A stretch of DNA of 64,000 bases. Origin: Isochrysis galbana (taxonomy: Eukaryota > Haptophyta > Isochrysidales > Isochrysidaceae). The notes below the pieces were generated by a model. The model saw only the letters and a program-made list of their open reading frames with translations, made no database searches and was not told the origin of the DNA. The stretch covers positions 124,001 to 188,000 of the forward strand of contig CM030935.1 of NCBI GenBank assembly GCA_018136815.1, read 5' to 3'. This document shows positions 9,191 through 18,067 of the stretch, one piece after another. The position numbers and the translations under genes were made by a program. How positions within the stretch are numbered: the first letter of the stretch is position 1; the number at the start of each line of letters is the position of its first letter.

Positions 9191-11983
9191 CTGATGCAAA
9201 TGTTTCGGGAGGCATACCGGGTAGGAGCCCTACCGGAAGACACGTGCTCAGGAGATATAGCGCTGCTCTATAAGAGCGGGGACGCTAGGGACCCGAGGAA
9301 CTACAGACCCATCACACTCCTTCAAACCGATTACAAAATCCTAGCTAAGGTTTTAGCCAACAGACTCAAGAGAACGATTCATACGATAATATCCAAGGAA
9401 CAAGTGGGTTTTGTGCCTAGGCGGATGATAGGCGAGGCCACCCATCTTCTCAAGTTAGTGCAAGCATACTTGGAGGACGCGGATGAGGAGGGTCTAGCCC
9501 TCGCGATAGACTGGGAGAAAGCTTTCGATAGAGTTAGCTGGGATTACTACCATAAAGCGATACGAGCGTTGGGCTTCGGCCCCGGATACTCTAGATGGCT
9601 AGCACTATTAACAAACGTAGACTCACTCCCAACCCGATGGATCAAGACCAATGGGAGACGCAGTAACCCCTTCACGATACACTGCGGCATGCCTCAAGGG
9701 TGCCCGCTGTCGCCCCTCGCTTTTCTCCTGGTGGCCGAAGGCTTAACACGCTTAGTCAACGCCGACCCGGAAATGAGGGGAATCACGATAGGACCGAGAG
9801 AGCTAAGGCTCTCGCAGTTCGCGGATGACACACAACTTCTGGCTAACTCCTACGAGTCGCTGGAGAGGGCGATGCATATACTAGAAACCTATAGTAACGC
9901 CACCGGGGCTAGAGTAAACAAGAGAAAAAGTGTACTAATACGTTTGGGATCACTGGTAGGAACGCGAGTCCCTGAAGCACTAGCTTACCTTAAAACGTTA
10001 GGCGAGGGAGAGTTCGCCACTATTCTAGGAGTGCCCTTCTGGGAAGGACCCGAAGACGATACCTTCTGGGAGAGGCTTTATGCCAAGCTCAAGAAGAAAG
10101 TCGCAGCGTGGAAAGGAGTTCAAAACCTCTCGATTCACGGGAGAACCCTACTAGTGAACTTCATTATATACGGGACTCCGAGGTACTGGTTATCCACCTC
10201 CACCCCCCTGTCGTGGTTCATGGAGGCTATCGACTCCGACGTCCAAACCATACTCTGGGATAGGTCTCCGCGGCTACAAGCGGAGGAGTTAGGCTCCTCG
10301 CAGGAGGGCATAAGATGGATAACATACCCGGCATACCCGAGGGTGGGAACTAACGAAGACCAGCCCCTTCTGGGGATCGGGCTGCTCCCTATGGCCGAGC
10401 ATACGCGGGCACTTCAAGCGATATGGATAGTTCGCTACTTAAACCCATCCTCGGCGGATTGGAAGACCGCCCTAGACCAGTGGTTCAGCCGCACCCCACT
10501 GGGGAGAGCGGCGGTATTTTCGAAAGTCGACGCACGAAGCCTCTCGGCTAGCATCCGTGGGAGCAATACGCTGCCGGCATTTTGGAAGCAAGCGCTCGAT
10601 AATTTCAGACGAATCAAGTTCCTTAGGGAAACCAACACGAGGGAAGAGACTCTGGGATCCCCGATATGGTATGACTGTTTTCATAAAGCTCCGGCATTAC
10701 ATCACTCACATAGAGCTAAGTGGGAATCTCTACAAACGGTTATTGTGCATAATACGATTAACCCGGTCACGGGAGAGATATACACCACGGAAGACTGCGC
10801 GGCTTACCTGCCGGAAGGAGAAAGATGGATACGCCATAGGGGCAACTACATCTCGATAGGTCCATTTCTAAAGTCATGGGAGAAGATAGCCGAATGGTCT
10901 AGAGCAAGAATGGCGGATGCCACGAATGAATATATGAACCTGCTTAGGAAGAAAGAGGTGTCTCCTCCCCCCACTCCGGGAGAACAAGAGTTAGCCCCCC
11001 AAGAAGACCCGGATGCGCATGACCTAGGAGACATCCGGGTGGACAAAGAACACAAATATTATCTGCGCCGGAGTGGAGTCTATCACGTAGTCAAGCTCAA
11101 TGTGATGGGGGAACCCCATATTTATGAAAGGGCCAACCCGCAGCCATCACCAGAAGAATTATGCACCCCATTGAAATGGGGACGAGCATACGACGGTCCG
11201 GCCGAGACGGCGTACCCGATACCACAAGAATACACGTTCGAAGGCGCGAATAAAACCCTAGAGGATGTTAACGTCAAGGCGCTGACCAAAGCGTTTCTCG
11301 CAATGAGGAAAACGAAGAAACAAAAATCCACATTGAGGTGGGAAAAACGATTGCCGGACATCTCCGGGAAATGGAAACAAGTATCTCAGCTATACAAATA
11401 CAACTTTTTAACGCCGAGAGACTCATATATGCACTTCAAACACGTCCTGCATAGGAGAATAGCCACGGCGAACCGGTTCGCCGACGATCCGACGTGCCGC
11501 TTTTGTGGCATAGCCCCCGAGAGCTCCACCCACATAGCCACGTGCATCGCGACGGCACCCATCTTCGAATTCATAGAAGGGCTTCTGGGGACAAATCTGA
11601 GGCCGGGCTCCGAGATAGCCCAACGTCTCTTTTGCTACCAGGTAGACAGGCCGCATCCCTCCTCGGGGTACTTAGGTATCCTGGCGTGGAGATACATCCT
11701 CACGGACTTTTATAACATCCAATATGGTAACGCGGACGGTAGGTCCGTTAGAACAATCTTGAGAGCGATCCTTACGAGATACCACTTATTAGTAACGGCG
11801 AAGGTCGGTTTCTTTCAAAGGCTAAAAAAACAACGCGAGAACATGGGGCTACACGCCCCGAGCAACAAACATATCCGGAAAATGATAAGCCCCCTGTATA
11901 CTATAGACAAGGATTTCAACCTAGGAGCATCAGAAGACCTCTTGCAGGCGGCGAGAGGACTGGACATAAGAAACATCACCTAG
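9191..11983 (+). CDS. LINE polyprotein: RT and C-terminal knuckle
   Basis: The frame can be read from 9149, but LINE homology starts near 9191 (FREAYRVGALPED), so there is no native start. Reverse-transcriptase motifs appear in order: NYRPITLL and KILAKVLANRL, GFVPRR, LAIDWEKAFDRVSWDYY (motif A, first catalytic Asp), GMPQGCPLSPLAFLL (motif B), and QFADDTQLLA (motif C, FADD). A thumb-like region and a long linker follow. The C-terminal block holds HFKHVLHRRIATANRF, the C-x2-C...H-x3-C knuckle and AWRYILTDFYNIQYGN. All catalytic residues look intact. The protein would copy element RNA at a nicked target, but the endonuclease is missing from this copy. The RT type is L1-like. Confidence 0.9.
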   Translation: MMQMFREAYRVGALPEDTCSGDIALLYKSGDARDPRNYRPITLLQTDYKILAKVLANRLKRTIHTIISKEQVGFVPRRMIGEATHLLKLVQAYLEDADEEGLALAIDWEKAFDRVSWDYYHKAIRALGFGPGYSRWLALLTNVDSLPTRWIKTNGRRSNPFTIHCGMPQGCPLSPLAFLLVAEGLTRLVNADPEMRGITIGPRELRLSQFADDTQLLANSYESLERAMHILETYSNATGARVNKRKSVLIRLGSLVGTRVPEALAYLKTLGEGEFATILGVPFWEGPEDDTFWERLYAKLKKKVAAWKGVQNLSIHGRTLLVNFIIYGTPRYWLSTSTPLSWFMEAIDSDVQTILWDRSPRLQAEELGSSQEGIRWITYPAYPRVGTNEDQPLLGIGLLPMAEHTRALQAIWIVRYLNPSSADWKTALDQWFSRTPLGRAAVFSKVDARSLSASIRGSNTLPAFWKQALDNFRRIKFLRETNTREETLGSPIWYDCFHKAPALHHSHRAKWESLQTVIVHNTINPVTGEIYTTEDCAAYLPEGERWIRHRGNYISIGPFLKSWEKIAEWSRARMADATNEYMNLLRKKEVSPPPTPGEQELAPQEDPDAHDLGDIRVDKEHKYYLRRSGVYHVVKLNVMGEPHIYERANPQPSPEELCTPLKWGRAYDGPAETAYPIPQEYTFEGANKTLEDVNVKALTKAFLAMRKTKKQKSTLRWEKRLPDISGKWKQVSQLYKYNFLTPRDSYMHFKHVLHRRIATANRFADDPTCRFCGIAPESSTHIATCIATAPIFEFIEGLLGTNLRPGSEIAQRLFCYQVDRPHPSSGYLGILAWRYILTDFYNIQYGNADGRSVRTILRAILTRYHLLVTAKVGFFQRLKKQRENMGLHAPSNKHIRKMISPLYTIDKDFNLGASEDLLQAARGLDIRNIT

Positions 11984-12287
11984 GGTAGCCAAATCTTTTA
12001 ATAGGAACCGCACCGGATACCAATAAGGACCTCACGCTATATTAATGAGGAAAAACCCGAGCCGAATCTGGATCAAGAGACGAGCCACAATCTCCCACCC
12101 CCTTCTCTCCAACTCCCGGCCGAAGCAGCGCGCGCGGCCTCCCTGGAACCAGCTTCTCCGCCAGAGAGGGAACTGGGGAAGGGGAAGGGGGTTGTTTAGG
12201 GGTTAAGGTTGGGTAGTAGGGAGGTACACTAGCAAGCTGCCTCACGCCGTGTACGTAGCGGGAATTTTTAAGAAGATTTTTTTTAAA
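9191..12287 (+). mobile_element. LINE copy B, 5' truncated, long intact frame
   Basis: This non-LTR retrotransposon lacks its 5' half. Homology to copies E and G starts at about 9191, inside the reverse transcriptase. One uninterrupted frame runs to 11983, followed by a 300-bp 3' UTR ending in aatttttaagaagatttttttt at 12262-12287. The 3' UTR matches copy A. No target-site duplication could be seen with certainty. The intact frame suggests a fairly young insertion. The left junction lies in sequence next to the copia relic. Confidence 0.9.
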
Positions 12288-12289
12288 AA

Positions 12290-12482
12290 AACACTGTTTG
12301 ACCGCCCTACACTGCACCTGTCTGTCTGTCGACCAGTCGACTAGGGGGCAGGAGGGGTTGGGGTTGGAGCGATGGGCTGGCCACGACAGGCCAAGGCGAG
12401 CGAACGAAGCAGGCGAGCCTGCCAGGAAGAGAGTGGGTCAGCAAGGCTGTTTGATCCTGGCAAGCCATAAGGCACGCCTGGC
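12290..12482 (-). mobile_element. Fragment of LINE-derived non-autonomous element
   Basis: The stretch (tgcacctgtctgtctgtcga...gttggagcgatgggctggcc...gagtgggtcagcaaggc...ctggcaagccat) matches 27195-27355 of the complete element at 26.69-27.45 kb, in the same orientation. It is only an inner piece. At its left edge, ctgtttgaccgcccta matches the terminal inverted repeat of the small element at 43930-44011. Confidence 0.65.
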
Positions 12483-12790
12483 TTTAATGCCAATGCTTCA
12501 ATCTTCAATGCTCAATGCACCTTGTATAAAGCACAAAGCGAACGAAACCCTCCTCCTCAAGTCGGAGCGCTTTCAGTTCAAGGGATTCGAGGCTTCTCTT
12601 GAACTCAAGGTTGGAATTGAGCGCATCAAGGCTCCTATGAGAGAGATCTTCCAGAGCCAATGACATTGGCCCCTTGGTATAAATCTTTAGTGCTTCAAAG
12701 AAGAAAGAAGCAGCCCTTAGTTTTAGCAGCCAGGATCTTGCGTGTCCACGGTCTTCCTAGAAAACAAAACTACTGAAGCCAGCCTTCGTC

Positions 12791-13990
12791 ATGCCGCGCG
12801 GCTTCGCCCCCAAAGGAGTGAAGGAGCCCTCCAAGACACCGCATCAGCTGATGCGCGAGCAGATGGATGAGTTGATGGGCAAAACACGCGATGTGCCACT
12901 CTCTGAGCGCGCCGACGCCCCGCCCTCCTTCACCGACCCGGAGGTTGACAAGTTCTACTTGTGCGGCTGCTCGCCCTACGAGCTGCTGAAGGGAACCAAA
13001 TCGGAGACTCTGCCGCAACTAGAGCGCGAGGGCTTCCTGCTCCAGCGGTCCGAAGCGCTGCGGACCGAGTGGGAGCAGCTGAGCCAGGCGGAGAAGGACA
13101 AGTACGGCTATGAGCGAGAGCTGCTCGAGCTGTTGCAGGTGCTTGTCGAAGAGCAGGACCGGAGGATCTCAAAACTCAAGGAGCGGTATGATCGCGAGAA
13201 CGAGGCGCTGCCCGCAATCCCACCCGAAACACTGGCCCAGATTAATAAATTGAAGGAGGAAATCAAGGAGCTGCAGGCACAATCCGAGGCGCTCGGCGAG
13301 CAGGGCGATGTCGACGCCTCGATGGTCGCCTTCAACAAGGCTAACGGACTGCAGATGCAGATGCAGGAGATCGAACGCAAGGCGACATCTTCGCATAAGA
13401 AGCAATTCGTCGACGAGGTGTCGGGGCTGGTATATGCCTCCACAGACAATGAAGCTCGGATTGCTGACTTGCGCTCGGGCAAGCAGTACAAAGGATGGAA
13501 GGCGATCCGCGACAAGTTGGCCGAGCTCCGCGAGAAGAACCCGCCGGCTGCTGCCCGTGGTGCCAGCAGTTCCGAGCGCAAGGACCGTCCGGAGGACGAT
13601 CGTCGCTCCGCTGACCGGCGCGACCGCCGCTACGACGACCGCCGCTCCGACCGGTACGACGATCGTCGCTCCGACCGGTACGACGACCGCCGCTATGATC
13701 GGTATGACGACCGCCACCACGACCGGTGCGTCGTGCCACCTGGCAAGCGCGAGCCCGTCTAAGATGCCAAAATGACATTCTCAATCTTAGCTACTGAGCC
13801 TTCGCCCCAACCTTCCGTCACCATGCGATCGTGTTGACCTTCCTCCCCCAACCACTCATCCTGGGGCCATAGGTACGACGACCGGCGCTACGATGACCGG
13901 CGCTACGAAGACCGGCGTGAGCGTGATTACTATGACCGTAGCTACGACCGCGACTACTATGACAGGCGCGGCCGTGATCGTCGGTACTGA
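12791..13990 (+). CDS. LUC7-like U1 snRNP-associated protein
   Basis: Exon 1 is 12791-13725 and exon 2 is 13873-13990 (donor GTGCGT, acceptor gccatag), giving 350 residues. The LUC7 scaffold is clear: [13 protein letters not shown] at 18-30, [20 protein letters not shown] at 47-66, a long coiled coil at about 90-200, then the block [19 protein letters not shown] at 222-240, and a tail of YDDRR/RSD repeats that crosses the intron and ends [16 protein letters not shown]7 proteins bind U1 snRNA and help choose 5' splice sites. The unusual point is that zinc ligands of both fingers are replaced: the first finger keeps only Cys60 (Asp53, Gln76 and Glu80 elsewhere), and the second has Asp208, Ser211, Leu227 and Tyr233 where two Cys and two His are expected. 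The gene lies alone between LINEs. The family call is firm, but an unchanged LUC7 function is not. Confidence 0.85.
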
Positions 13991-14058
13991 GGACTATGTC
14001 AGCTGCTCACTGGCATCGTCGGTACTGAGGCCTATGTTAGCTGCTCATTGGCGGGCTG
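13978..14058. repeat. Tandem duplication at LUC7-like gene end
   Basis: A 38-base segment cgtcggtactgagg...tatgt-agctgctca-tgg is repeated in direct orientation (13979 and 14017). The first copy contains the stop codon of the LUC7-like gene. The second lies in the 3' UTR. Confidence 0.8.
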
Positions 14059-15490
14059 CCCCTTTGGCAGCTCGGTTCCTAGGCGCGTAGGGGTTGACAA
14101 TCAAACACAACGCTCAGCTCCCCGTTTGGCTCACAACCTTCAACCTGCCTCGGTCGCTTTTCCTTCTCGCGCGGTGATGATGTTGCGGCCCGCATGACGT
14201 TGGATGTATCATGCTCAGGCTGGCCAAGGCGTTGAATCATGCTCAGGTTTGCTCTAGGTTTGTTCCGCAGCGGGGCTGGATCAAAGTTCGGCAGATTCGA
14301 TTCTTGCTGTGCGGGCTGCACCCGCCTTGGTGCTTGCTTCCCCGTCCGTACTCCTCAGCGGTCCTACCGTGTAGGGCCGACTTCTCCCTTCTCTTATGGG
14401 ATGTCTTTCTTCTCCTTCTTCGTGTGAGAGGCGACTTACGTGGCGCAGCCTTCGACTTCGCCGCTGCAAGTGCGTCTCCATATGCGCCTCCCATTGTGTA
14501 TGGCGCAATCGGCAACCATGGCCATATCTTCGTGCTCGGGCTATGCCTTTGGTGACGAGCATTCGAAGCTCGGAGTGATGGTCTTGCGAGCTAGTGACAT
14601 GTCGCGCGGCCCATGCTAAATATAGGACCGAACACGGTGCTTTCCGTGTCACCCCGCTGCCCCTTACTCTTCCACGCAAGTCTGATGAAATGGTGGATGT
14701 TTCCGGAGCTTCGCTTCGAGACATGCGAACCTTCTTGGAGACGGCATGGGCCGATCCTCCCTCCTCCAGGCGCGCCACGACAACAGCACCGTTGCCGCAC
14801 TGTCTGCTTGCCCGCCGTGCCCCCATTGTCATGCAGTCTCGGGCACCCGCATCTCATCATGACATGCCAAGTATCTGTTACCGTGTACCGTGCCCGCGTC
14901 ATCGCAAAACACGACCTCTGAGTCCGACTTGGTCTAACATGCGGCGTCCCTTGAACTCTGCACCACGCAAAGTCTCAGACGAGCCACTGAGTGTACTCTC
15001 CCAGATGCCGAGGTAAGAGGGTAGCCTCTGCGACGAGTTCAAATGTGTTGAACCAAGCGATCGGTGTGATTCACGCTTTCCCGTCCGTTCGCTGTCCGGC
15101 ATGCGGTAAGTGCTGGCCTGATCGCTACCAACGTTGCCTCTCGCCTGCATGGCGCCATGCAATGTCGTTATGGTGCCATCATGCCGACGCCAACTCGCCG
15201 GTGAGGATCTGTCAAGACTAGGGATAAAGAGACGACGCGACGTCATCCTCACCGTGCGGTGGCAGCGACAAAGGGTAGTGTGGCCCCGTGGACGGATGTT
15301 GTCATGGTGTCTGGTACGCCACCTTGTGTCCACGAAATTCGTAACAAATCCGCCGTGGCCAGGGCCCCAAATTCCGGGAAAAGGTGCGTGCAGTGATGCC
15401 ACAAGGAAAGAGCGAGAATGTGTGTGTGTGCTGCGCCTTCGTGTCCCGGGACTTCGTACTATGAGGATGAAGGAAATGGAAAAGGATTGC
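14059..15490. other. Long stretch without recognisable gene
   Basis: Several overlapping open frames of 100-180 codons exist on both strands, but none shows a known domain, biased codon pattern or consistent splice sites. The first 200 bases are probably the 3' UTR of the LUC7-like gene. I see no repeat copy here. Confidence 0.4.
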
Positions 15491-15499
15491 TCTAGAGTA

Positions 15500-15600
15500 T
15501 GAAAACGCAGCGTTTCCCGCTCCCCCCCCCCTCATTCCTTTTTGTTCGGTGTTGGGGGGTCGGCCCATGTAGACTACTTTGGGCCTAGAGCTGGGGGGTG
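15500..15600 (-). mobile_element. LINE 3' UTR fragment (D-like type)
   Basis: The reverse complement (cccaaagtagt-tacatgg...cgaccccccaacaccgaacaaaaaggaatgaggg) matches 23510-23590 and more weakly 22490-22575. No coding part is attached. Confidence 0.55.
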
Positions 15601-16250
15601 GGTGGGACTGGCATCTCAGTGTGCTTTTGATTGGTGGCAGGGCTCGGGTTGCCGCATCGTGGGGTGTGTGGTGGGCCGAGTGGAACTGTGGCTGTGGTGT
15701 GCGATTGGGCTGTGGCAGTGGGCAAGGGGAGACATAACATGAGAAGTTTGGCCCACTTGAGGCACGGAGGGTGGGCGATGGGGGGCCGAGGGAGCGCACG
15801 GGGACGAGACAGATGGCACATGGGCGCACCCTCAGTCGTCATGGAGCACTGTGGCACGAAGGCGGAGACGGGAGCAGGGACAGGGAGCAGACGGGAGGGG
15901 CACGGTGGGCGCGCTCGAGCGGTGGCGCAGAGCGTCAGAGCGTATACGGGACACCGAGGAAAACGTCACGCGCGGGGGGGAAGGGGGGAACGCGCGGGAA
16001 AATAATAGACGGAAAGGGGGCCGGAAACTGAAGGAAGCACTCGGGGGAAGGACGGGAGGGGGGAAAGGGAAGAGGGCTTTCGCGGGGGACTGACTGGAGT
16101 CTGACTGGGACCGGGATGGTGCAAGGAGGGGGGAATCGGGGCGCGACGACGGAGAAGGGGTCGCGCGGGAAGACCTAACCGGGAGCATTCGAAGGGGGAC
16201 GTGTACAAGGCCACCCTTTACCCGTACTGACCCCCCCACCACCACTGACC
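15601..16250. other. G-rich low-complexity stretch
   Basis: GGG/GGA-rich sequence with open frames of biased composition on both strands. No domain, repeat partner or RNA gene is visible. Confidence 0.4.
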
Positions 16251-16254
16251 ACTA

Positions 16255-16465
16255 ACCACTAGCAGCCACAAACCACCGGGCCCGCCAGGAGGGCACCTAG
16301 GGCCAGCGAGGCGAGCGAGCGAGCGAGCGAGGGAGAGGCAGGAGAGGCCAGGGGCACTGCCCCAGCCTCCACCGCCCCCTGAGCTGCCCCAGCTGGTCCC
16401 CAAGGGGGCCCCGAGGGCCCCCCTAGAGGGTGGCCATGGCGCGTAGGCATCACGCGCCTGCAAGA
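16255..16465 (+). mobile_element. Fragment of LINE-derived non-autonomous element
   Basis: The segment with gcgagggagaggcaggagaggccagg, gccccagcctcc and ccgccccctgagctg matches the inner part of the elements at 22625-23363 and 46423-47292. It contains a short (gcga)n run at 16306-16330. The ends are not preserved. Confidence 0.6.
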
Positions 16466-16687
16466 GAACGATGAGAACGAGCGTGGAAAGAACGAAAAAA
16501 AATACGACACGATTCGGCCCGAAAAAAGGTAATTAATACTCACGCTTGTTTACGATATGTTTAGAGGAGGACACCCGATGCGACACACAGGCACTGCGAA
16601 AGCGAGGCGCCAGACGAAAACGACTCAAAGGACGGGGGCCAAGACCCACACGAGGCACAGTAAGTAGATACACAGAAAGCGTTTACG

Positions 16688-16706
16688 TTTTGTCTTTCAC
16701 AGGAAT
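16688..16706 (+). repeat. Left target-site duplication of LINE copy E
   Basis: ttttgtctttcacaggaat here is repeated exactly at 22454-22472. The 19-bp match precisely brackets the LINE. Confidence 0.95.
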
Positions 16707-16730
16707 CAAAACTAAGTTTATACTTGGTCG
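16707..16730 (+). promoter_or_regulatory. 5' terminal hairpin of LINE copy E
   Basis: aactaagt-ttat-acttggt folds into a short stem with a four-base loop. The start codon at 16733 follows within a few bases, so the 5' UTR is almost only this hairpin. Equivalent hairpins start copies D and G and the non-autonomous elements. Confidence 0.7.
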
Positions 16731-16732
16731 CA

Positions 16733-17563
16733 ATGGAGCGCGCCGCCGCGACTCCCCTCTCCTTCGGGCCCCCCGCTGAGGGCGCCCCCCCAGTACCCAT
16801 GGAGCAGTCGCTGGCGAAGCGACCGCGTCCGCCCGCGGAGGCCGAGCAGGTGCGTGCGACTCGCGTCGCGCCACACGGCCCGTGGCCTCGGCCACGCCAC
16901 CCTCAGCAGCCTTGCTGGTCCCCCTCATGGGAGACAGCAGGCTGTGGACCCCACCCGGCCTACACCAGACGAGACACGCCAACCCTCCAACAGGCATGCC
17001 TTATGGCAGAGGCCTCACTCACCCTGGAGAAGGCCGCGCCGCCTTGGCGGCGCGGCCCGAGACCGGGTGGCCCTTATGGGCACACTCCTCATACAACAAC
17101 AGATACGCACAACTCCAGAGGACTGGCACACAAACGCACACCATGGCGAGACACCCCCGGACCTACACAAGGGAGGGAACCAAGGAGAAGGACAGCACAT
17201 GCCACAAAATGTCACCGTTCGCACGCTCACCCCAAACCCCCCTACCCTCTGATCCGGATAAAGGTGATCCTGTCAGATGATGAACAAGAAATGGGAGACA
17301 CTGATGCAAACTTCGACCTCTCCTTCCATCAAGAAGGGGACTATGCCTTTCAAGACGCGGCGGCATATGCCGCGATCGTCGAGCTGCTCCTCGAGCTAGA
17401 GGGAGTTGACCCTGAACCAGACTTTTGGGCTCGTTCCATCAAAGGCCCGTGGCACGTGGCGGTCAATGAGGACTGCGCACAACAATTCAAAGACCGCTAT
17501 GGCGAGCTCACCACCCTCCGCATCACTCAAACAGACATCACCGTCCGCGTGAAGATCGGATGA
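16733..17563 (+). CDS. LINE ORF1-like region, N-terminal part
   Basis: The ATG at 16733 starts MERAAATPLSFGPPAEGAPP, shared with copy G. A disordered Pro/Arg/His-rich stretch is followed by an acidic patch (LSDDEQEMGDTDAN) and a conserved globular start (AAYAAIVELLLELEGVDPEP, DFWARSIKGPWHVAVNEDCA, QQFKDRYGEL), probably a nucleic-acid-binding fold of gag/ORF1 type. The TGA at 17561 is premature, because the following 17567-18031 frame continues the same domain. In copy D the equivalent protein reads straight through. Confidence 0.8.
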   Translation: MERAAATPLSFGPPAEGAPPVPMEQSLAKRPRPPAEAEQVRATRVAPHGPWPRPRHPQQPCWSPSWETAGCGPHPAYTRRDTPTLQQACLMAEASLTLEKAAPPWRRGPRPGGPYGHTPHTTTDTHNSRGLAHKRTPWRDTPGPTQGREPRRRTAHATKCHRSHAHPKPPYPLIRIKVILSDDEQEMGDTDANFDLSFHQEGDYAFQDAAAYAAIVELLLELEGVDPEPDFWARSIKGPWHVAVNEDCAQQFKDRYGELTTLRITQTDITVRVKIG

Positions 17564-17566
17564 ACC

Positions 17567-18031
17567 TTGGAGGAGAAACTCAACAAGGGGGGATCTGCCT
17601 CCCGCAAGTCCCTCTACAACGCCCTCCAAGATGTGGCGGCCCACATTGTAGTTGAAGCTGATGGCCTCGCGCAAGCCAAACAAATCAACCTCAGCGTTCT
17701 CATTAAAGCGGTCGAAAAGGTAGGCCTCACATTCCTCAAGGGGAACCGAGAGCGCATGAAGCTTGAGGGCGGTGCGGGCACATTTGTGTCCAAGGCGGCC
17801 TACTCCACTCGTTGGCATCTGTATGTCTCGGCGGGCCAAGGATCCTTCTTGGATGGGAACTTTCCTCGCAAGCTCATCCTTAACGTGAACAACACCACGA
17901 TCCCTGTAAACTACGGGGTCAGGGCGTGCAAACCACTCCGCATGCCGGAGACGATTCAATCTCCTCATAAACTGATGATACATGGCAGCCTCCGCGGCTG
18001 CAAAGGCTGGCGCATGGAAGCCGCCCAATAG
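17567..18031 (+). CDS. LINE ORF1-like region, continuation
   Basis: The frame aligns with copy D residues after the point where copy E has a stop: EEKLNKGGSASRKSLYNALQ, DVAAHIVV, a LSVLIKAVEKVGLTFLKGN block, HLYVSAGQGSFLDGNFPRKL and GSLRGCKGW. In copy D this is followed by CCCH zinc fingers and the endonuclease. In copy E it ends at 18031, and the fingers are absent. Confidence 0.75.
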   Translation: MEEKLNKGGSASRKSLYNALQDVAAHIVVEADGLAQAKQINLSVLIKAVEKVGLTFLKGNRERMKLEGGAGTFVSKAAYSTRWHLYVSAGQGSFLDGNFPRKLILNVNNTTIPVNYGVRACKPLRMPETIQSPHKLMIHGSLRGCKGWRMEAAQ

Positions 18032-18067
18032 GCCCAGGTCAATCCTTTTGCAAATTTTTCTGCAAGT

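Noticed and set aside
13341-13784. Arg/Gly/His-rich minus-strand frame opposite the LUC7-like tail
   Set aside because: It is the antisense of the RD/YD repeats. The sense strand carries the conserved domain.
14281-15402. Several 100-180-codon frames on both strands
   Set aside because: They overlap each other, have no domain and no consistent splice sites. High GC makes long chance frames common here.
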